64,000 bases of DNA. Source: Burkholderia ubonensis (GTDB lineage Bacteria; Pseudomonadota; Gammaproteobacteria; Burkholderiales; Burkholderiaceae). The position numbers and the translations under genes are program-made. Every line of letters starts with the position of its first letter. Within the stretch, counting starts at the first letter, position 1. Positions 36,435 to 45,509 of the stretch are shown here, one piece after another. Under the pieces are notes generated by a model. It was not told the origin of the DNA. It saw only the letters and a list, made by a program, of their open reading frames with translations, and made no database searches. The DNA lies in NCBI RefSeq assembly GCF_902833085.1, contig NZ_CADFEB010000001.1, positions 811,008 to 875,007 on the forward strand. The letters are read 5' to 3'.

Positions 36435-38471
36435 ATGACGATGACGAACGACCTTTTACCGATGCCGGCATGGCTGGCCGATGCCTATCGCCGTTGCGCC
36501 GACGCCGTGCCGGGCGGCATGCGCGTCGAGACCGTGCCGGTCGAGCACGCGTGCGGACGTGTGCTCGCGCAGGCCGTGACCGCGCCCGAGGCGCTGCCGC
36601 GGCTTGCGCTCGCGGCGATCGAAGGCTATGCGCTGCGCGCCGGAGACGCGGCACACGCATCACCCGCGCGGCCGGCGACGCTGAATGTGCGTCTGCAATA
36701 TCCGATTCTGATTCATCGCGGCGGCGATCCGGCGGCACGCGCGCTGTCGGCGGGCGATGCCGAATGGCTGCCGGCGCTCGCGCCGTTGCCGGCGCATGCG
36801 GATACCGTGGTGCCTCGCACGCGCAATCGCGCGCCCGCCGGGCAGCAGCATGCGCGCCTCGACCTTGACGCGCCGCCGGTCGAAGGAGAGGGTGTGATCG
36901 CGCGCGGCGCGGATTACGCATGTGATGCGCTGCTGCTCGACAAGGGGCAGCGCATCGGCGCGGAACAGCAGGCGCTGCTGATCGCCGCCGGCGTGCGTAC
37001 CGTCGAGGTCAGCCGGCGGCCGCGCGTGTGCGTGGTCGTCGCGAGCTACGACCTCGTGCCGTCCGCGTGCGAGCGGCAGCCGTGGCAGCGTCCCGACGCG
37101 AACGGCCCCTATCTGTGCGCGCTCCTGAAGCAATGGGGCTGCGACGCGTCGCTCGAATATGTCGCTCCGCCCGACATGACCTTGCCTCCGCTGGAGTCCC
37201 GCGATGCCGAGCTGGCGTTTCGCCGCCGGCTTGCCGCGCTCGCGCAGCGCTACGACCTGCTGGTCGGCACCGGCGTGCTGGCGGATGATCCGCACCAGGA
37301 TGCCGCGCTGAACCGGTTGCCGGTGTTTCCGGTCAGCGAGGCGCGCGTGACGCTGCCGCAGGTGCGTGGCGCGCGCTTCAATTTCGGCCGCAGCGAGGAT
37401 CGTTCGCCGGCGCAGCGCCGCACGTTCGAGTTGACCGATGCGGCGGGCCGGCCGCGCGGCTCGCGCGTCGTGACCTATTTCGACCAGGCGACGCTCGTCA
37501 ATCTGCCGGGCTATCCCGGCGACGTCGCGATTCTCGCGCACACGATCCTGCGTCGGCTGATCGATCTGCTGGAATTTGCCGACATGCCGGGACCGTACTG
37601 GGAGACGGGCGTACTCGGCGCGCCGACGTCGCGCGATCCGGTGCGGCATGACCTGCGCTGGGCGACGCTCGCGGCGGGGGCGGCGGGCGAACCGGTCGTG
37701 ACGCCGCTCGCGGGCGAACGGGCCGATGCGCTCGGCGCGCTCGCCGGAGCCGATGCGCTCGTCGCGATCGAGTCGGGGGCGATGCCGCTGGCAGCGGGCT
37801 CGCCGGTGCTGTTCATGCGGCTCGATCAGTCGCGCCGGCCGGTGCGCGCTGTAGGGGACGCTGCGCAAGCGGCTCGATCTCCTGCGGTGGATGCATCGCA
37901 TGCGGCAGCCCCTGATTCAGCACGCAAGGATGCGACGAGCGCGGCCGTCGCGCCGTCGCCGGACGACGCGATCGCGGCAGCCTGGGCGCGTCTCGACGCA
38001 TGGCGGCGCACGCTGCCGGCCGACGCGCCGGAGCCGTTCCGCGGGCCGGCGAGCGACGACGACCTGCGCGCGCTCGAGGCGGGGCTGGGCGTCGCGTTGC
38101 CGGAGGCGTGGCGCGCGAGCCTGCGGTTGCACGACGGACAGGAAGCCGGGCGCACCGAGCCGTTTGCCGGCGAGACGCTGCTGTCCGCGCGGCAGATCCT
38201 CGCGCAGTGGTCCATCTGGCGCGATCTGGTCGTGCGCGGCGATCTGGCCGACTGCGAGGGCGAGCCCGAGCCGGGCATTCGCGGCGACTGGTACAACCTG
38301 AAATGGATTCCGCTCACGCACAACGGCAGCGGCGATCATCTGTGCGTCGATCTCGACCCGGACGAGGGTGGGAGGATCGGGCAGGTGATCAGGGTGTGGC
38401 ACGACAGTCCCGAGCGCGAGCACGTGGCAGAGGGTGTGGGGGAGTGGCTGGCGCGTGGGGTGCCGGGTTGA
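36435..38471 (+). CDS. MoeA-like protein fused to a SMI1/KNR4 (SUKH) domain
   Basis: The 678-residue product begins like molybdopterin molybdotransferases: VPVEHACGRVLAQAVTAPEALPR and then AAIEGYALRAGD, where MoeA normally has M-D-G-Y-A. The middle has a degenerate MoeA/MogA-type domain (residues 180-380, NLPGYPGDVA). After an Ala-rich linker the last 160 residues form a SMI1/KNR4-type domain (DDLRALEAGLGVALPEAWRASLRLHDGQ, GDWYNLKWIPLTHNGSGDHLCVDLDP). Active-site positions of MoeA look changed, so a role in molybdenum cofactor insertion is doubtful. SUKH domains are common immunity proteins against nuclease toxins, and a DNase gene lies upstream. Confidence 0.75.
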   Translation: MTMTNDLLPMPAWLADAYRRCADAVPGGMRVETVPVEHACGRVLAQAVTAPEALPRLALAAIEGYALRAGDAAHASPARPATLNVRLQYPILIHRGGDPAARALSAGDAEWLPALAPLPAHADTVVPRTRNRAPAGQQHARLDLDAPPVEGEGVIARGADYACDALLLDKGQRIGAEQQALLIAAGVRTVEVSRRPRVCVVVASYDLVPSACERQPWQRPDANGPYLCALLKQWGCDASLEYVAPPDMTLPPLESRDAELAFRRRLAALAQRYDLLVGTGVLADDPHQDAALNRLPVFPVSEARVTLPQVRGARFNFGRSEDRSPAQRRTFELTDAAGRPRGSRVVTYFDQATLVNLPGYPGDVAILAHTILRRLIDLLEFADMPGPYWETGVLGAPTSRDPVRHDLRWATLAAGAAGEPVVTPLAGERADALGALAGADALVAIESGAMPLAAGSPVLFMRLDQSRRPVRAVGDAAQAARSPAVDASHAAAPDSARKDATSAAVAPSPDDAIAAAWARLDAWRRTLPADAPEPFRGPASDDDLRALEAGLGVALPEAWRASLRLHDGQEAGRTEPFAGETLLSARQILAQWSIWRDLVVRGDLADCEGEPEPGIRGDWYNLKWIPLTHNGSGDHLCVDLDPDEGGRIGQVIRVWHDSPEREHVAEGVGEWLARGVPG

Positions 38472-38652
38472 GGCGTGGCTGGGGGCGGCCGAAAAGATGG
38501 AAGCCGACGATTCGTGAAAACGAGGAATGGGGCACGTGCCGCCGCTGATCGCGGCGGTCACCATGCATTTCTAACGGCAACTTTCCAGGTCAAACCTTCA
38601 CCCCTTCACGCCGGGCTCGCCTGACGTCAACAGCGCGGCAATACCAGCGGCA

Positions 38653-39744
38653 TCAAGCCAGCACAGCCTCCACGGGACGGCGGGGCGAGAATGGCAGGGT
38701 CGGCCCGTAGCCGAAGCGCAGGACGATATCAGGCCGTCGCCGGCCGGTATTGCCGACGATGCCTGCCAGATGCGGACGAAGGCGCGCGACCTCGACGGGC
38801 TGATTGATGAAGGCGACCTTGATCCCGAGGTTTGTCGCTGTCAGCGCGAAGCGCTGACAGGCCCGACCGACCCTGATCCAATGCACCTTGTCTTCCCGAT
38901 CGCCAACGAACACGGCGATGCCTGCTGACGAATCGATTTGGCGGGCATATTTGTCGTTCTCGGTTCGGGCATTAAAGAACTGCTCGAACGCGAAGCGGCC
39001 GAGCGCGCTCGGCAGCACGGGATTCCCGCTTGCAGCGGAGAACAGGCCATCGCCCGACAACATGGCGCTGCGTGGGTTGAATCGGATCCATCGCTTCAGT
39101 TCGCTCATGAAAGCCCAATCCGCCATTTGAACGTCGTTGGCGGCTACAACCAGATCCCTGACCTTGTCGATCCTCATTCGGTCGGTGATGAGGGTCAGGT
39201 GAACGCCGGGCGTGGCGGCCGTCTGTTCGAGGAACGCGAGATCGGCGACAGGAACGGGACGTCTGTCATATTCGGCGCGCGTCGATTGTCGTTTGGCAAT
39301 TGCAGCATAGAGTGAACTCGCTCTCATCGATCCGCGTACGAATGCATAACGTGCGCCGTCTCCGCCGGGAGCCATCTGGACCTCGCCCGGCCAGCCCGTT
39401 GCTGCAGCCGAGATGGCGAGGTTTTCCGCCGCGCATCCGAGGCTCACAAACAGATGATGGTCGTCCGGGTCGACAGCGGGTGTGCGGCGCGAGATATCCG
39501 GAAGAATGTCGATGAACCCGTCGCCGACATGAAACCGCCAAGGCTGCGTATTGTGGCTGTTGGCGGCAAGCGTCGCATAGCGGATGAGGCCACCAAAGTT
39601 CGGCGGCATTGTCAGAGCGGCACGCAGGCGCTTTGCATAGGCCTGATAGTCGGCCATCGATCCCACGGACGACATCCAGGCAGTCGTGCCGCCTGCCAGC
39701 ATCAAGGCGCCGCCGGCGCCGACGAAAAAGGTTCGCCTGTTCAT
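38653..39744 (-). CDS. Nitroreductase-like protein with Tat signal
   Basis: The 363-residue product starts with MNRRTFFVGAGGALMLAGG, a twin-arginine signal. The mature part has AANSHNTQPWRF, the FMN-binding motif of the nitroreductase group that includes mycobacterial Acg, and SLGCAAENLAISA. The C-terminal half has VGRACQRFALTATNLG and FGYGP. A periplasmic flavoprotein of unknown substrate is the best description. Codon use is less GC-rich than in the flanking core genes. It is divergent from the PPOX gene across a region with FNR-like boxes. Confidence 0.82.
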   Translation of the reverse strand: MNRRTFFVGAGGALMLAGGTTAWMSSVGSMADYQAYAKRLRAALTMPPNFGGLIRYATLAANSHNTQPWRFHVGDGFIDILPDISRRTPAVDPDDHHLFVSLGCAAENLAISAAATGWPGEVQMAPGGDGARYAFVRGSMRASSLYAAIAKRQSTRAEYDRRPVPVADLAFLEQTAATPGVHLTLITDRMRIDKVRDLVVAANDVQMADWAFMSELKRWIRFNPRSAMLSGDGLFSAASGNPVLPSALGRFAFEQFFNARTENDKYARQIDSSAGIAVFVGDREDKVHWIRVGRACQRFALTATNLGIKVAFINQPVEVARLRPHLAGIVGNTGRRRPDIVLRFGYGPTLPFSPRRPVEAVLA

Positions 39745-39985
39745 GCCAAATTCCCGTACGTTGTCGCGGCTGCCGTGTCAGGGTGCGGCGCGCACAGTGC
39801 TCGACCAAAGACTTGCTGAAAATGGGCACGGTGACACGCGACTCGGCACGCATCAAGACGCAAAGGCGATTCTCTCCGTCGCTTGAAATCTCAGCCTTTG
39901 TATCTCCGCTCCAGGCCGTTTTCGGCGCGCGTTGCCAATCATCGAGCCAGTCGCTTCAACCTATGTCAGGCAAATGCCGGCTCTG

Positions 39986-39999
39986 TTGACCTGAGTCAA
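39986..39999. promoter_or_regulatory. FNR/ANR-like palindrome
   Basis: TTGAC-CTGA-GTCAA is a perfect palindrome that differs from the FNR consensus TTGAT-N4-ATCAA only at the inner base of each arm. It lies about 240 bp before the nitroreductase start and 167 bp before the PPOX gene, so its target is uncertain. Confidence 0.5.
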
Positions 40000-40097
40000 T
40001 TGCGGTCGGCTCGAGGTCGGGCCTGCGAAGCGGGTCCGTGCAGGCGGGCCGCTCACTCTTGCGGGCCGTGCATCTCGAAGTCGGTCATCTTCGGTAT

Positions 40098-40111
40098 TTG
40101 ATTTGTATCAA
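40098..40111 (+). promoter_or_regulatory. Perfect FNR box
   Basis: TTGAT-TTGT-ATCAA is an exact match to the FNR/ANR consensus, 54 bp before the PPOX gene. If the -10 element lies around 40133-40143, the box centre falls near -41, the class II activation position. This predicts induction when oxygen is low. Confidence 0.72.
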
Positions 40112-40165
40112 GCGCCGGATGACCCGGTGGTAGAGGATAGGATTTCACGAACCGGAAGGTGATCC

Positions 40166-40618
40166 ATGGACGAACAGATCAAGGAAAAGATCCTGTCATT
40201 GCTGGATCAGCATCGAATCATGACGATTGCCACGCTCAGGCCGGACGGCTGGCCGCAGGCGACCACCGTGGGGTACGTGAGCCAGGGGCTGACGCTTTAC
40301 TTCCTTTGCGGTCTGGAAAGCCAGAAGGCGGCCAATCTGGCCCGCGACGACCGCGTATCGCTCACGATCGACCACGACACGTCGGATCTGATGGCGATTA
40401 CCGGTTTGTCGATGGCGGCGCACGCACAACCCGTGACTGATCGTGCCGAAGCGGAGAAGGTCTTGCGCATGCTTCCACTGAAGTATCCGGATATGCAAGC
40501 GCTGCCAATGCCGATGCCGTCTCCTGACGAAGTCCGGATATTTCGCGTGATTCCGACGGTCATTTCGGTGCTCGATTATTCGCAAGGCTTCGGGCACACC
40601 GATCTTTGCACTTGCTGA
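40166..40618 (+). CDS. Pyridoxamine 5'-phosphate oxidase-like (PPOX) protein
   Basis: The 150-residue product has the split-barrel flavin pattern: IMTIATLRPDGWPQATTVGYV, LYFLCGLESQKAANLARDDRVSLTI. It is the size of small PPOX-family proteins that bind FMN, haem or F420 and reduce or store small molecules. GGAAGGTG lies before the ATG. The perfect FNR box upstream fits the pattern of Burkholderia low-oxygen-activated genes, which include such proteins and nitroreductases. The substrate is unknown. Confidence 0.82.
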   Translation: MDEQIKEKILSLLDQHRIMTIATLRPDGWPQATTVGYVSQGLTLYFLCGLESQKAANLARDDRVSLTIDHDTSDLMAITGLSMAAHAQPVTDRAEAEKVLRMLPLKYPDMQALPMPMPSPDEVRIFRVIPTVISVLDYSQGFGHTDLCTC

Positions 40619-40648
40619 TCTCCTTCCATATCAAAGACGTAAAACTCG

Positions 40649-41092
40649 ATGACGCGGTGCTCACATCGTAGCCTCAGGTGGGCAGCCTGCGCCGAAGCGG
40701 GCTGCCTTTATGGATTGATCGTTTTTGTGATCGGCTTCGCCTTCGGAGCGATTCGCGTCCTGCTGCTTGTGCCGCTCCTGGGAGAGACGGCAGCCGTATC
40801 GCTCGAAGCGCCATTCATGCTTGCCGCGAGTTGGACCCTGTCGCACTGGAGCGCGAAAAAACACGACATGCTGACAGATACCAACGAGGCGTTGCTGATG
40901 GGCGCATTCGCCCTGGCCGTATTGACGCTTGCGGAGTTGTGCACTAACGGACTCCTGTTCGGAAGGACGGTGCTCGAGTACTTTGTCGGCTTTTGGTCGG
41001 TGCCCGGCGCGATCGGCCTCGCAGGCCAACTTTGCTTTGCAAGCTTTCCGTTTCTGCAGGCGCGCGGTAACCGAATCGGATCGAGCAGGTGA
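40649..41092 (+). CDS. Four-helix membrane protein
   Basis: The 147-residue product has hydrophobic segments near residues 20-42, 48-65, 82-100 and 108-133. The sequence GLIVFVIGFAFGAIRVLLLVPLLGE with an acidic end is seen in small uncharacterised membrane proteins of Proteobacteria. It starts 30 bp after the PPOX gene and is probably transcribed with it under the FNR box. The ribosome binding site is poor. No function can be given. Confidence 0.6.
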   Translation: MTRCSHRSLRWAACAEAGCLYGLIVFVIGFAFGAIRVLLLVPLLGETAAVSLEAPFMLAASWTLSHWSAKKHDMLTDTNEALLMGAFALAVLTLAELCTNGLLFGRTVLEYFVGFWSVPGAIGLAGQLCFASFPFLQARGNRIGSSR

Positions 41093-41293
41093 ACGCGATT
41101 GCAGGCGGTCAGGAGCGCAACGCCGAATTGGCTGTTGAATCCGCAGAGCACAACGGCCACTCATTCCGAAGATCCGAAAGCTTGTCCCCCTTAGCGGATC
41201 GGTTGCAGCAACCAAGAGCCCGGCGCACCACGTGACTGACCTGACTCCAGCCCCGCACCCAGCACGACTTGAAACCCAAAGGGCAAGCAATGA

Positions 41294-41698
41294 TCAGAGA
41301 TCTCCGCGCACTTCACCGGTTCCCAGCGCGCTTCGCTGCCGGTTGACTTCCGCCCAAAGCTCATCGCTGTCGTCATTGCGCAGCAGGACCATCCAGTCCA
41401 GTTGATCGTCGGTCACGCCGAAGTATTCCAGGATTTCCCGGCGAACCGCATCGACGAACTGCGCGTATTCCGGGGTTGCCTGGGCCTGCGCGTGCAAGGC
41501 ATCGTATGCTGCATCGTCCGCGCCGCCGCCGTGCTCGTCGATATAGCGCGAGATCCACTGGTCTCGTTCGTGGTCGTAATCGGCCTCGGCACGCATCGCT
41601 TGCACAGCCGTGTAGAAATCCAATTGGGCAAACGCGGCGATCGCCGCCGTTGTCGCCTCGTCGAATGTAGTCGTCATTCCATTTCTCATGTTGGTCAT
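41294..41698 (-). CDS. Acidic protein of unknown function
   Basis: The 134-residue product is acidic and helix-rich (YDHERDQWISRYIDEHGGG, REILEYFGVTDDQLDWMVLLRNDDSDELW). I see no catalytic or membrane motif. A second Met at residue 8 is an equally likely start. Its base composition is lower in GC than core genes. It is convergent with the membrane protein gene and lies in an accessory stretch next to another orphan gene on the same strand. Small acidic proteins in such places are sometimes immunity proteins, but no toxin is adjacent. Confidence 0.5.
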   Translation of the reverse strand: MTNMRNGMTTTFDEATTAAIAAFAQLDFYTAVQAMRAEADYDHERDQWISRYIDEHGGGADDAAYDALHAQAQATPEYAQFVDAVRREILEYFGVTDDQLDWMVLLRNDDSDELWAEVNRQRSALGTGEVRGDL

Positions 41699-41789
41699 CG
41701 CACATCATCGCACGGGTCGCACCCGGGCAGGTGCCGCGAATGCGGACGGTGCAATGCGCCGCCTGGCGGCTTGCACCGACCCACTGCCG

Positions 41790-42548
41790 TCATCCCGTGG
41801 TTTGCAAAGCAGCCGTTCGGCGATCGTCTTCCAGACCATAGAAGCTATTGAACAGAGAGATTGGAGCTTCGACCGCCAGTGCCTGGAACGGAAAGCAGAG
41901 CGCCAAGTCTTGAATGTCCGCTGCGTGCGATAGCCGGTTTATGAAGCTATCGGCGACGCTGCCCCTGACGAGGCCGTAACGATTGAGCAATTGCCCCCAC
42001 AGAGGCATGTTGCGGAATCGCGATTCTGCAACCCTGGCACTCGCAACATACTCCTCTGGAAAGCACCGTCGATAAGCGCCCAGGTTATAAAGCCAAGATG
42101 TGCCGACAACACGTGCCGCATCTTTGTGGTTCCGCCCGACGTGATCGAACAGCGAACGGAGTTCACAAAGTCGCTCGGGCAGGCGGTCGATGCTCAACGG
42201 AGAGACCGTGAGCGGGTCCACATTCTGGAAGTGAACACGAACGCATCCATCATCCTGCATGACATATGAGAAGCAGCCGAACGCTGCGCCTACTGATTGC
42301 CCCTGCGCACCTTCGACACGCGCGAGATAGCAGCGATAGGTCCAGTCGGACAGGTCTGCAGCTTGACTGAAGCCGTCTATGTAATGACGCCATGCCGGAT
42401 GCGCTTCGTCGAAGTCGCGGCCAAGCCCGAGACGGACGTAGACGTTCGTATAGTCCAGCAACGCCTGCTCGATCCTCATGCCGGTTAGATCGGCAGCGGC
42501 TCGTGCAAAGCGGATCTGCAGATCGAAGAACTCCCTGCTGTATTGCAC
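41790..42548 (-). CDS. Protein of unknown function
   Basis: The 252-residue product has no signal peptide or membrane helix. It opens with REFFDLQIRFARAAADLTGM and contains QALLDYTNVYVRLGLGRDFD and GTSWLYNLGAYRRCFPEEYV, which look conserved but are not familiar to me. The gene is markedly less GC-rich than its surroundings. It lies between another orphan gene and the decayed ISL3-type transposase, consistent with imported DNA. AGGGAGGAT precedes the ATG. Confidence 0.6.
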   Translation of the reverse strand: MQYSREFFDLQIRFARAAADLTGMRIEQALLDYTNVYVRLGLGRDFDEAHPAWRHYIDGFSQAADLSDWTYRCYLARVEGAQGQSVGAAFGCFSYVMQDDGCVRVHFQNVDPLTVSPLSIDRLPERLCELRSLFDHVGRNHKDAARVVGTSWLYNLGAYRRCFPEEYVASARVAESRFRNMPLWGQLLNRYGLVRGSVADSFINRLSHAADIQDLALCFPFQALAVEAPISLFNSFYGLEDDRRTAALQTTG

Positions 42549-42726
42549 ACGGATATCCTCCCTGGGCAGGGATTGTCAACGATCTGGCCTTCCATGCCAA
42601 TCGACGGCTCCTGGCCGCGTGCTGCCCGACACCGTCGGCTATAGTCGCCCCTAAGTGGACGCGAGAAGCTACATGCAACCGCATCGCGGCTTATATTGTA
42701 CGACTGCCAAGTCGCCTTATTTGGGT

Positions 42727-42985
42727 TCATCGCGGAATCCCGGGGAACGCGGCGCGGATCTTGAGGAAGAAGTATTCCTCGTCGCGGTACCCGTAAGCAC
42801 GGCGCTTGATGACCTTGATCGTGTTGTTGATCCCTTCGACGGCGCTGGTATTGAGCGGATGGCGGCAGCGGGCCACGATTCCGTGCCAGTACCCTGCAAA
42901 CGCTCGGCGAACTTTTGCAGGGCGGCGCCCCGCTTTGCTGGGCCTGTTCGAACCATTGCCCTCAAGCCTTTTCCGCCGAGGCTGG
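42727..42985 (-). pseudogene. Remnant of an ISL3-family transposase (C-terminal end)
   Basis: Translating the minus strand gives pieces of one protein in three frames: WFEQAQQSGA, then ALQKFAERLQG, then YWHGIVARCRHPLNTSAVEG and INNTIKVIKRRAYGYRDEEY, ending in FPGIPR. Put together they form the C-terminal DDE region of an ISL3-type transposase. At least two frameshifts occur near 42890-42935, so it is dead. The rest of the element is missing. It marks the boundary between low-GC accessory genes and the P450 locus. Confidence 0.85.
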
Positions 42986-43092
42986 CTGGAGTCCGATAAT
43001 ATCGACATGCGACTCACTGCTTAACTGACTGCAAAATCCCGCCGCAGGTCATTACCGAATTTGCGCAAAACATATCCCATTCGGAGACAACC

Positions 43093-45444
43093 ATGTCCGC
43101 AGGCCCCCCTGATTCCGGTGTCTCGAAGTGCCCCTTCCACGACGCGGCGCCGGCCGCGCCGATCACGCCCGGCGGCTGCCCCGTGAGCGCGCGCGCCGCC
43201 GCGTTCGACCCGTTCGGGGACGGCTACCAGCAGGACCCGCCCGACTACCTGCGCTGGGCCCGCGAGCAGGAACCGGTGTTCTACAGCCCCGGGATCGGCT
43301 ATTGGGTGGTCACGCGCTACACCGACATCAAGGCGATCTTCCGCGACAACCTCACGTTCAGCCCGTCGATCGCGCTCGAGAAAATCACGCCGACCGGCCC
43401 CGAAGCGAACACGGTGCTGGCTTCGTACGGCTACGCGATGAGCCGCACGCTCGTGAACGAAGACGAGCCCGCGCACATGCCGCGTCGGCGCGCGTTGATG
43501 GACCCGTTCACGCCCGATGCGCTCAAGCACCACGAGCCGATGGTGCGCCGGCTCGCGCGCGAGTACGTGGACCGCTTCATCGACGACGGCCGCGCCGACC
43601 TGGTAGACCAGATGCTGTGGGAAGTCCCGCTGACGGTGGCGCTGCATTTTCTCGGCGTGCCGGAAGAGGACATGGACACGCTGCGCGCGTATTCGATCGC
43701 GCATACGGTGAACACCTGGGGCCGCCCGCAGCCGGACGAGCAGGTCGCGGTCGCGCACGCGGTCGGCAAGTTCTGGCAGTACGCGGGCAAGGTGCTCGAC
43801 AGGATGCGCGCGGACCCGTCCGGCCCGGGCTGGATGCAGTACGGCATTCGCAAGCAGCAGGAACTGCCCGACGTCGTCACCGATTCCTATCTGCATTCGA
43901 TGATGATGGCCGGCATCGTCGCCGCGCACGAGACGACGGCCAACGCGACCGCCAACGCGATGAAGCTGCTGCTGCAGCACCGCGACGCGTGGCGCGACAT
44001 CTGCGAGGACCCAAGCCTCATTCCGAACGCGGTCGAGGAGTGCCTGCGTCACAACGGATCGGTCGCCGCGTGGCGCCGGCTCGCGACGAAGGACGTCACG
44101 ATCGGCGGCGTCGACATCCCGGCGGGTTCGAAGCTGCTGATCGTGACGTCGTCGGCCAATCATGACGAGCGTCAGTTCGCGGATGCCGATCTCTTCGACA
44201 TCCGCCGAGAGAACGCCGGCGACCAGCTCACGTTCGGCTACGGCTCGCATCAGTGCATGGGCAAGAACCTGGCGCGCATGGAGATGCAGGTCTTCCTCGA
44301 CGAGTTCACGCGCCGCCTGCCGCACATGCGGCTGGCCGAGCAGCGCTTCACGTATGTACCGAACACGTCGTTTCGCGGGCCGGAGCATCTCATCGTCGAA
44401 TGGAACCCGGCGCAAAACCCCGAGCGTCGCGATGCGTCGGTGCTGAAGCCGCGCGCGGCGGTGCGGATCGGCGAGCCGTCGTCGCATGCGGTGAGCCGCG
44501 CGGTGACGGTCGAGCGCGTGTCGGCGTGCGCGGACCGGATCGTGCGGATCAGGCTCGTCTGCGCCGACGGCAAGCCGCTGCCGCGCTGGGCGCCGGGGGC
44601 GCACATCGACGTGCTCTGCGGCGACACGGGGCTGTCGCGCCAGTATTCGCTTTGCGGCGATCCAGCCGATCGCGGTGCGTTCGAGATCGCGGTGCTGCGA
44701 GAGCCGGAGAGCCGCGGCGGATCGGCGTGGATTCATGCGAGCGTCGACGCAGGCGACGTGCTGAGGATCCGCGGCCCGCGCAATCACTTCCGTTTCGCCG
44801 GCGAGGTGCGCACGGCGATCTTCGTCGCGGGCGGCATCGGCATCACGCCGATCAGCGCGATGGCGCGCGACGCAAGGGCCCGCGGCATCGACTACGCGAT
44901 TCACTACAGCGGGCCGCGCCGCGCATCGATGGCGATGCTCGACGAGCTGGCCGCGCTGCATGGCGAGCGTCTTCATCTGCACGTATCGGAAGAGGGCACG
45001 CGGAACGATTTCGCGTCGCTGTTCGCGCAACCCGACACGCAGACGCACATTTATGCGTGCGGCCCGGCGCGGATGCTCGACGCGTTGGAAGCGTGCTGCG
45101 CGCACTGGCCGGAAGATGCGCTGCGCGTCGAGCATTTCGCGGCGACGAAGCCAGCCGTCGATCCGGCGCAGGAACAGCCGTTCGAGATCGAACTGAAGGA
45201 CTCCGGAATGGTGATTCCGGTCGCCGCCGATCAGACGGTGCTCGCGGCGCTGCAGCAGGCGAACATCGACGTGCAGAGCGATTGCCGGGAAGGCCTGTGC
45301 GGCTCGTGCGAGGTGCGGGTGCTGGCGGGCAGGGTGGACCATCGCGACAGGGTGCTCACGCGCGCCGAGCGCGAAGCGCACGACCGCATGATGACCTGCT
45401 GTTCGCGCGCGTGCGGCGGCGAACGGCTGGTGCTCGAACTGTAG
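43093..45444 (+). CDS. Self-sufficient cytochrome P450 (CYP116B/P450RhF type)
   Basis: The 783-residue product joins three modules. The P450 part (residues 1-440) has GIVAAHETTANATAN in the I helix and the haem loop FGYGSHQCMG with Cys388. A phthalate dioxygenase reductase-like part follows (about 460-690), with RQYSLCGDP for FMN and FVAGGIGITPISAM for NAD(P)H. The C-terminal plant-type [2Fe-2S] ferredoxin has DCREGLCGSCEVRV near 731 and a further Cys in MMTCC. Size and order match CYP116B enzymes, which hydroxylate varied small molecules without partner proteins. The divergent-side neighbour is a MocR regulator. Confidence 0.93.
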   Translation: MSAGPPDSGVSKCPFHDAAPAAPITPGGCPVSARAAAFDPFGDGYQQDPPDYLRWAREQEPVFYSPGIGYWVVTRYTDIKAIFRDNLTFSPSIALEKITPTGPEANTVLASYGYAMSRTLVNEDEPAHMPRRRALMDPFTPDALKHHEPMVRRLAREYVDRFIDDGRADLVDQMLWEVPLTVALHFLGVPEEDMDTLRAYSIAHTVNTWGRPQPDEQVAVAHAVGKFWQYAGKVLDRMRADPSGPGWMQYGIRKQQELPDVVTDSYLHSMMMAGIVAAHETTANATANAMKLLLQHRDAWRDICEDPSLIPNAVEECLRHNGSVAAWRRLATKDVTIGGVDIPAGSKLLIVTSSANHDERQFADADLFDIRRENAGDQLTFGYGSHQCMGKNLARMEMQVFLDEFTRRLPHMRLAEQRFTYVPNTSFRGPEHLIVEWNPAQNPERRDASVLKPRAAVRIGEPSSHAVSRAVTVERVSACADRIVRIRLVCADGKPLPRWAPGAHIDVLCGDTGLSRQYSLCGDPADRGAFEIAVLREPESRGGSAWIHASVDAGDVLRIRGPRNHFRFAGEVRTAIFVAGGIGITPISAMARDARARGIDYAIHYSGPRRASMAMLDELAALHGERLHLHVSEEGTRNDFASLFAQPDTQTHIYACGPARMLDALEACCAHWPEDALRVEHFAATKPAVDPAQEQPFEIELKDSGMVIPVAADQTVLAALQQANIDVQSDCREGLCGSCEVRVLAGRVDHRDRVLTRAEREAHDRMMTCCSRACGGERLVLEL

Positions 45445-45448
45445 GCGC

Positions 45449-45496
45449 GCAGGCCGGCTCGCGGCGGTCGGTTCTCGACGCGGGTCGCCGGCCTGC
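45449..45496. terminator. Inverted repeat between convergent P450 and MocR genes
   Basis: GCAGGCCGGC and GCCGGCCTGC form a perfect 10-bp stem around a 28-nt loop in the gap between two convergent genes. It may serve as terminator for both directions, but there is no T-run. Confidence 0.4.
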
Positions 45497-45509
45497 TGAT
45501 GACGGCGGC

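Larger units (their letters stand above)
39745..40165. promoter_or_regulatory. Divergent region with FNR-type sites
   Basis: This 421-bp region contains no gene. It holds two FNR/ANR-type palindromes, given below, which point to control by low oxygen. The rest shows nothing I can name. Confidence 0.5.

Noticed and set aside
36435..38471. Functional molybdenum cofactor gene moeA
   Set aside because: Key MoeA blocks are altered, no other cofactor gene is near, and a SUKH domain is attached. The symbol moeA would mislead.
41093..41293. Possible small genes in the gap between convergent genes
   Set aside because: Short frames lack ribosome sites and plausible composition. No hairpin with a T-run was seen.
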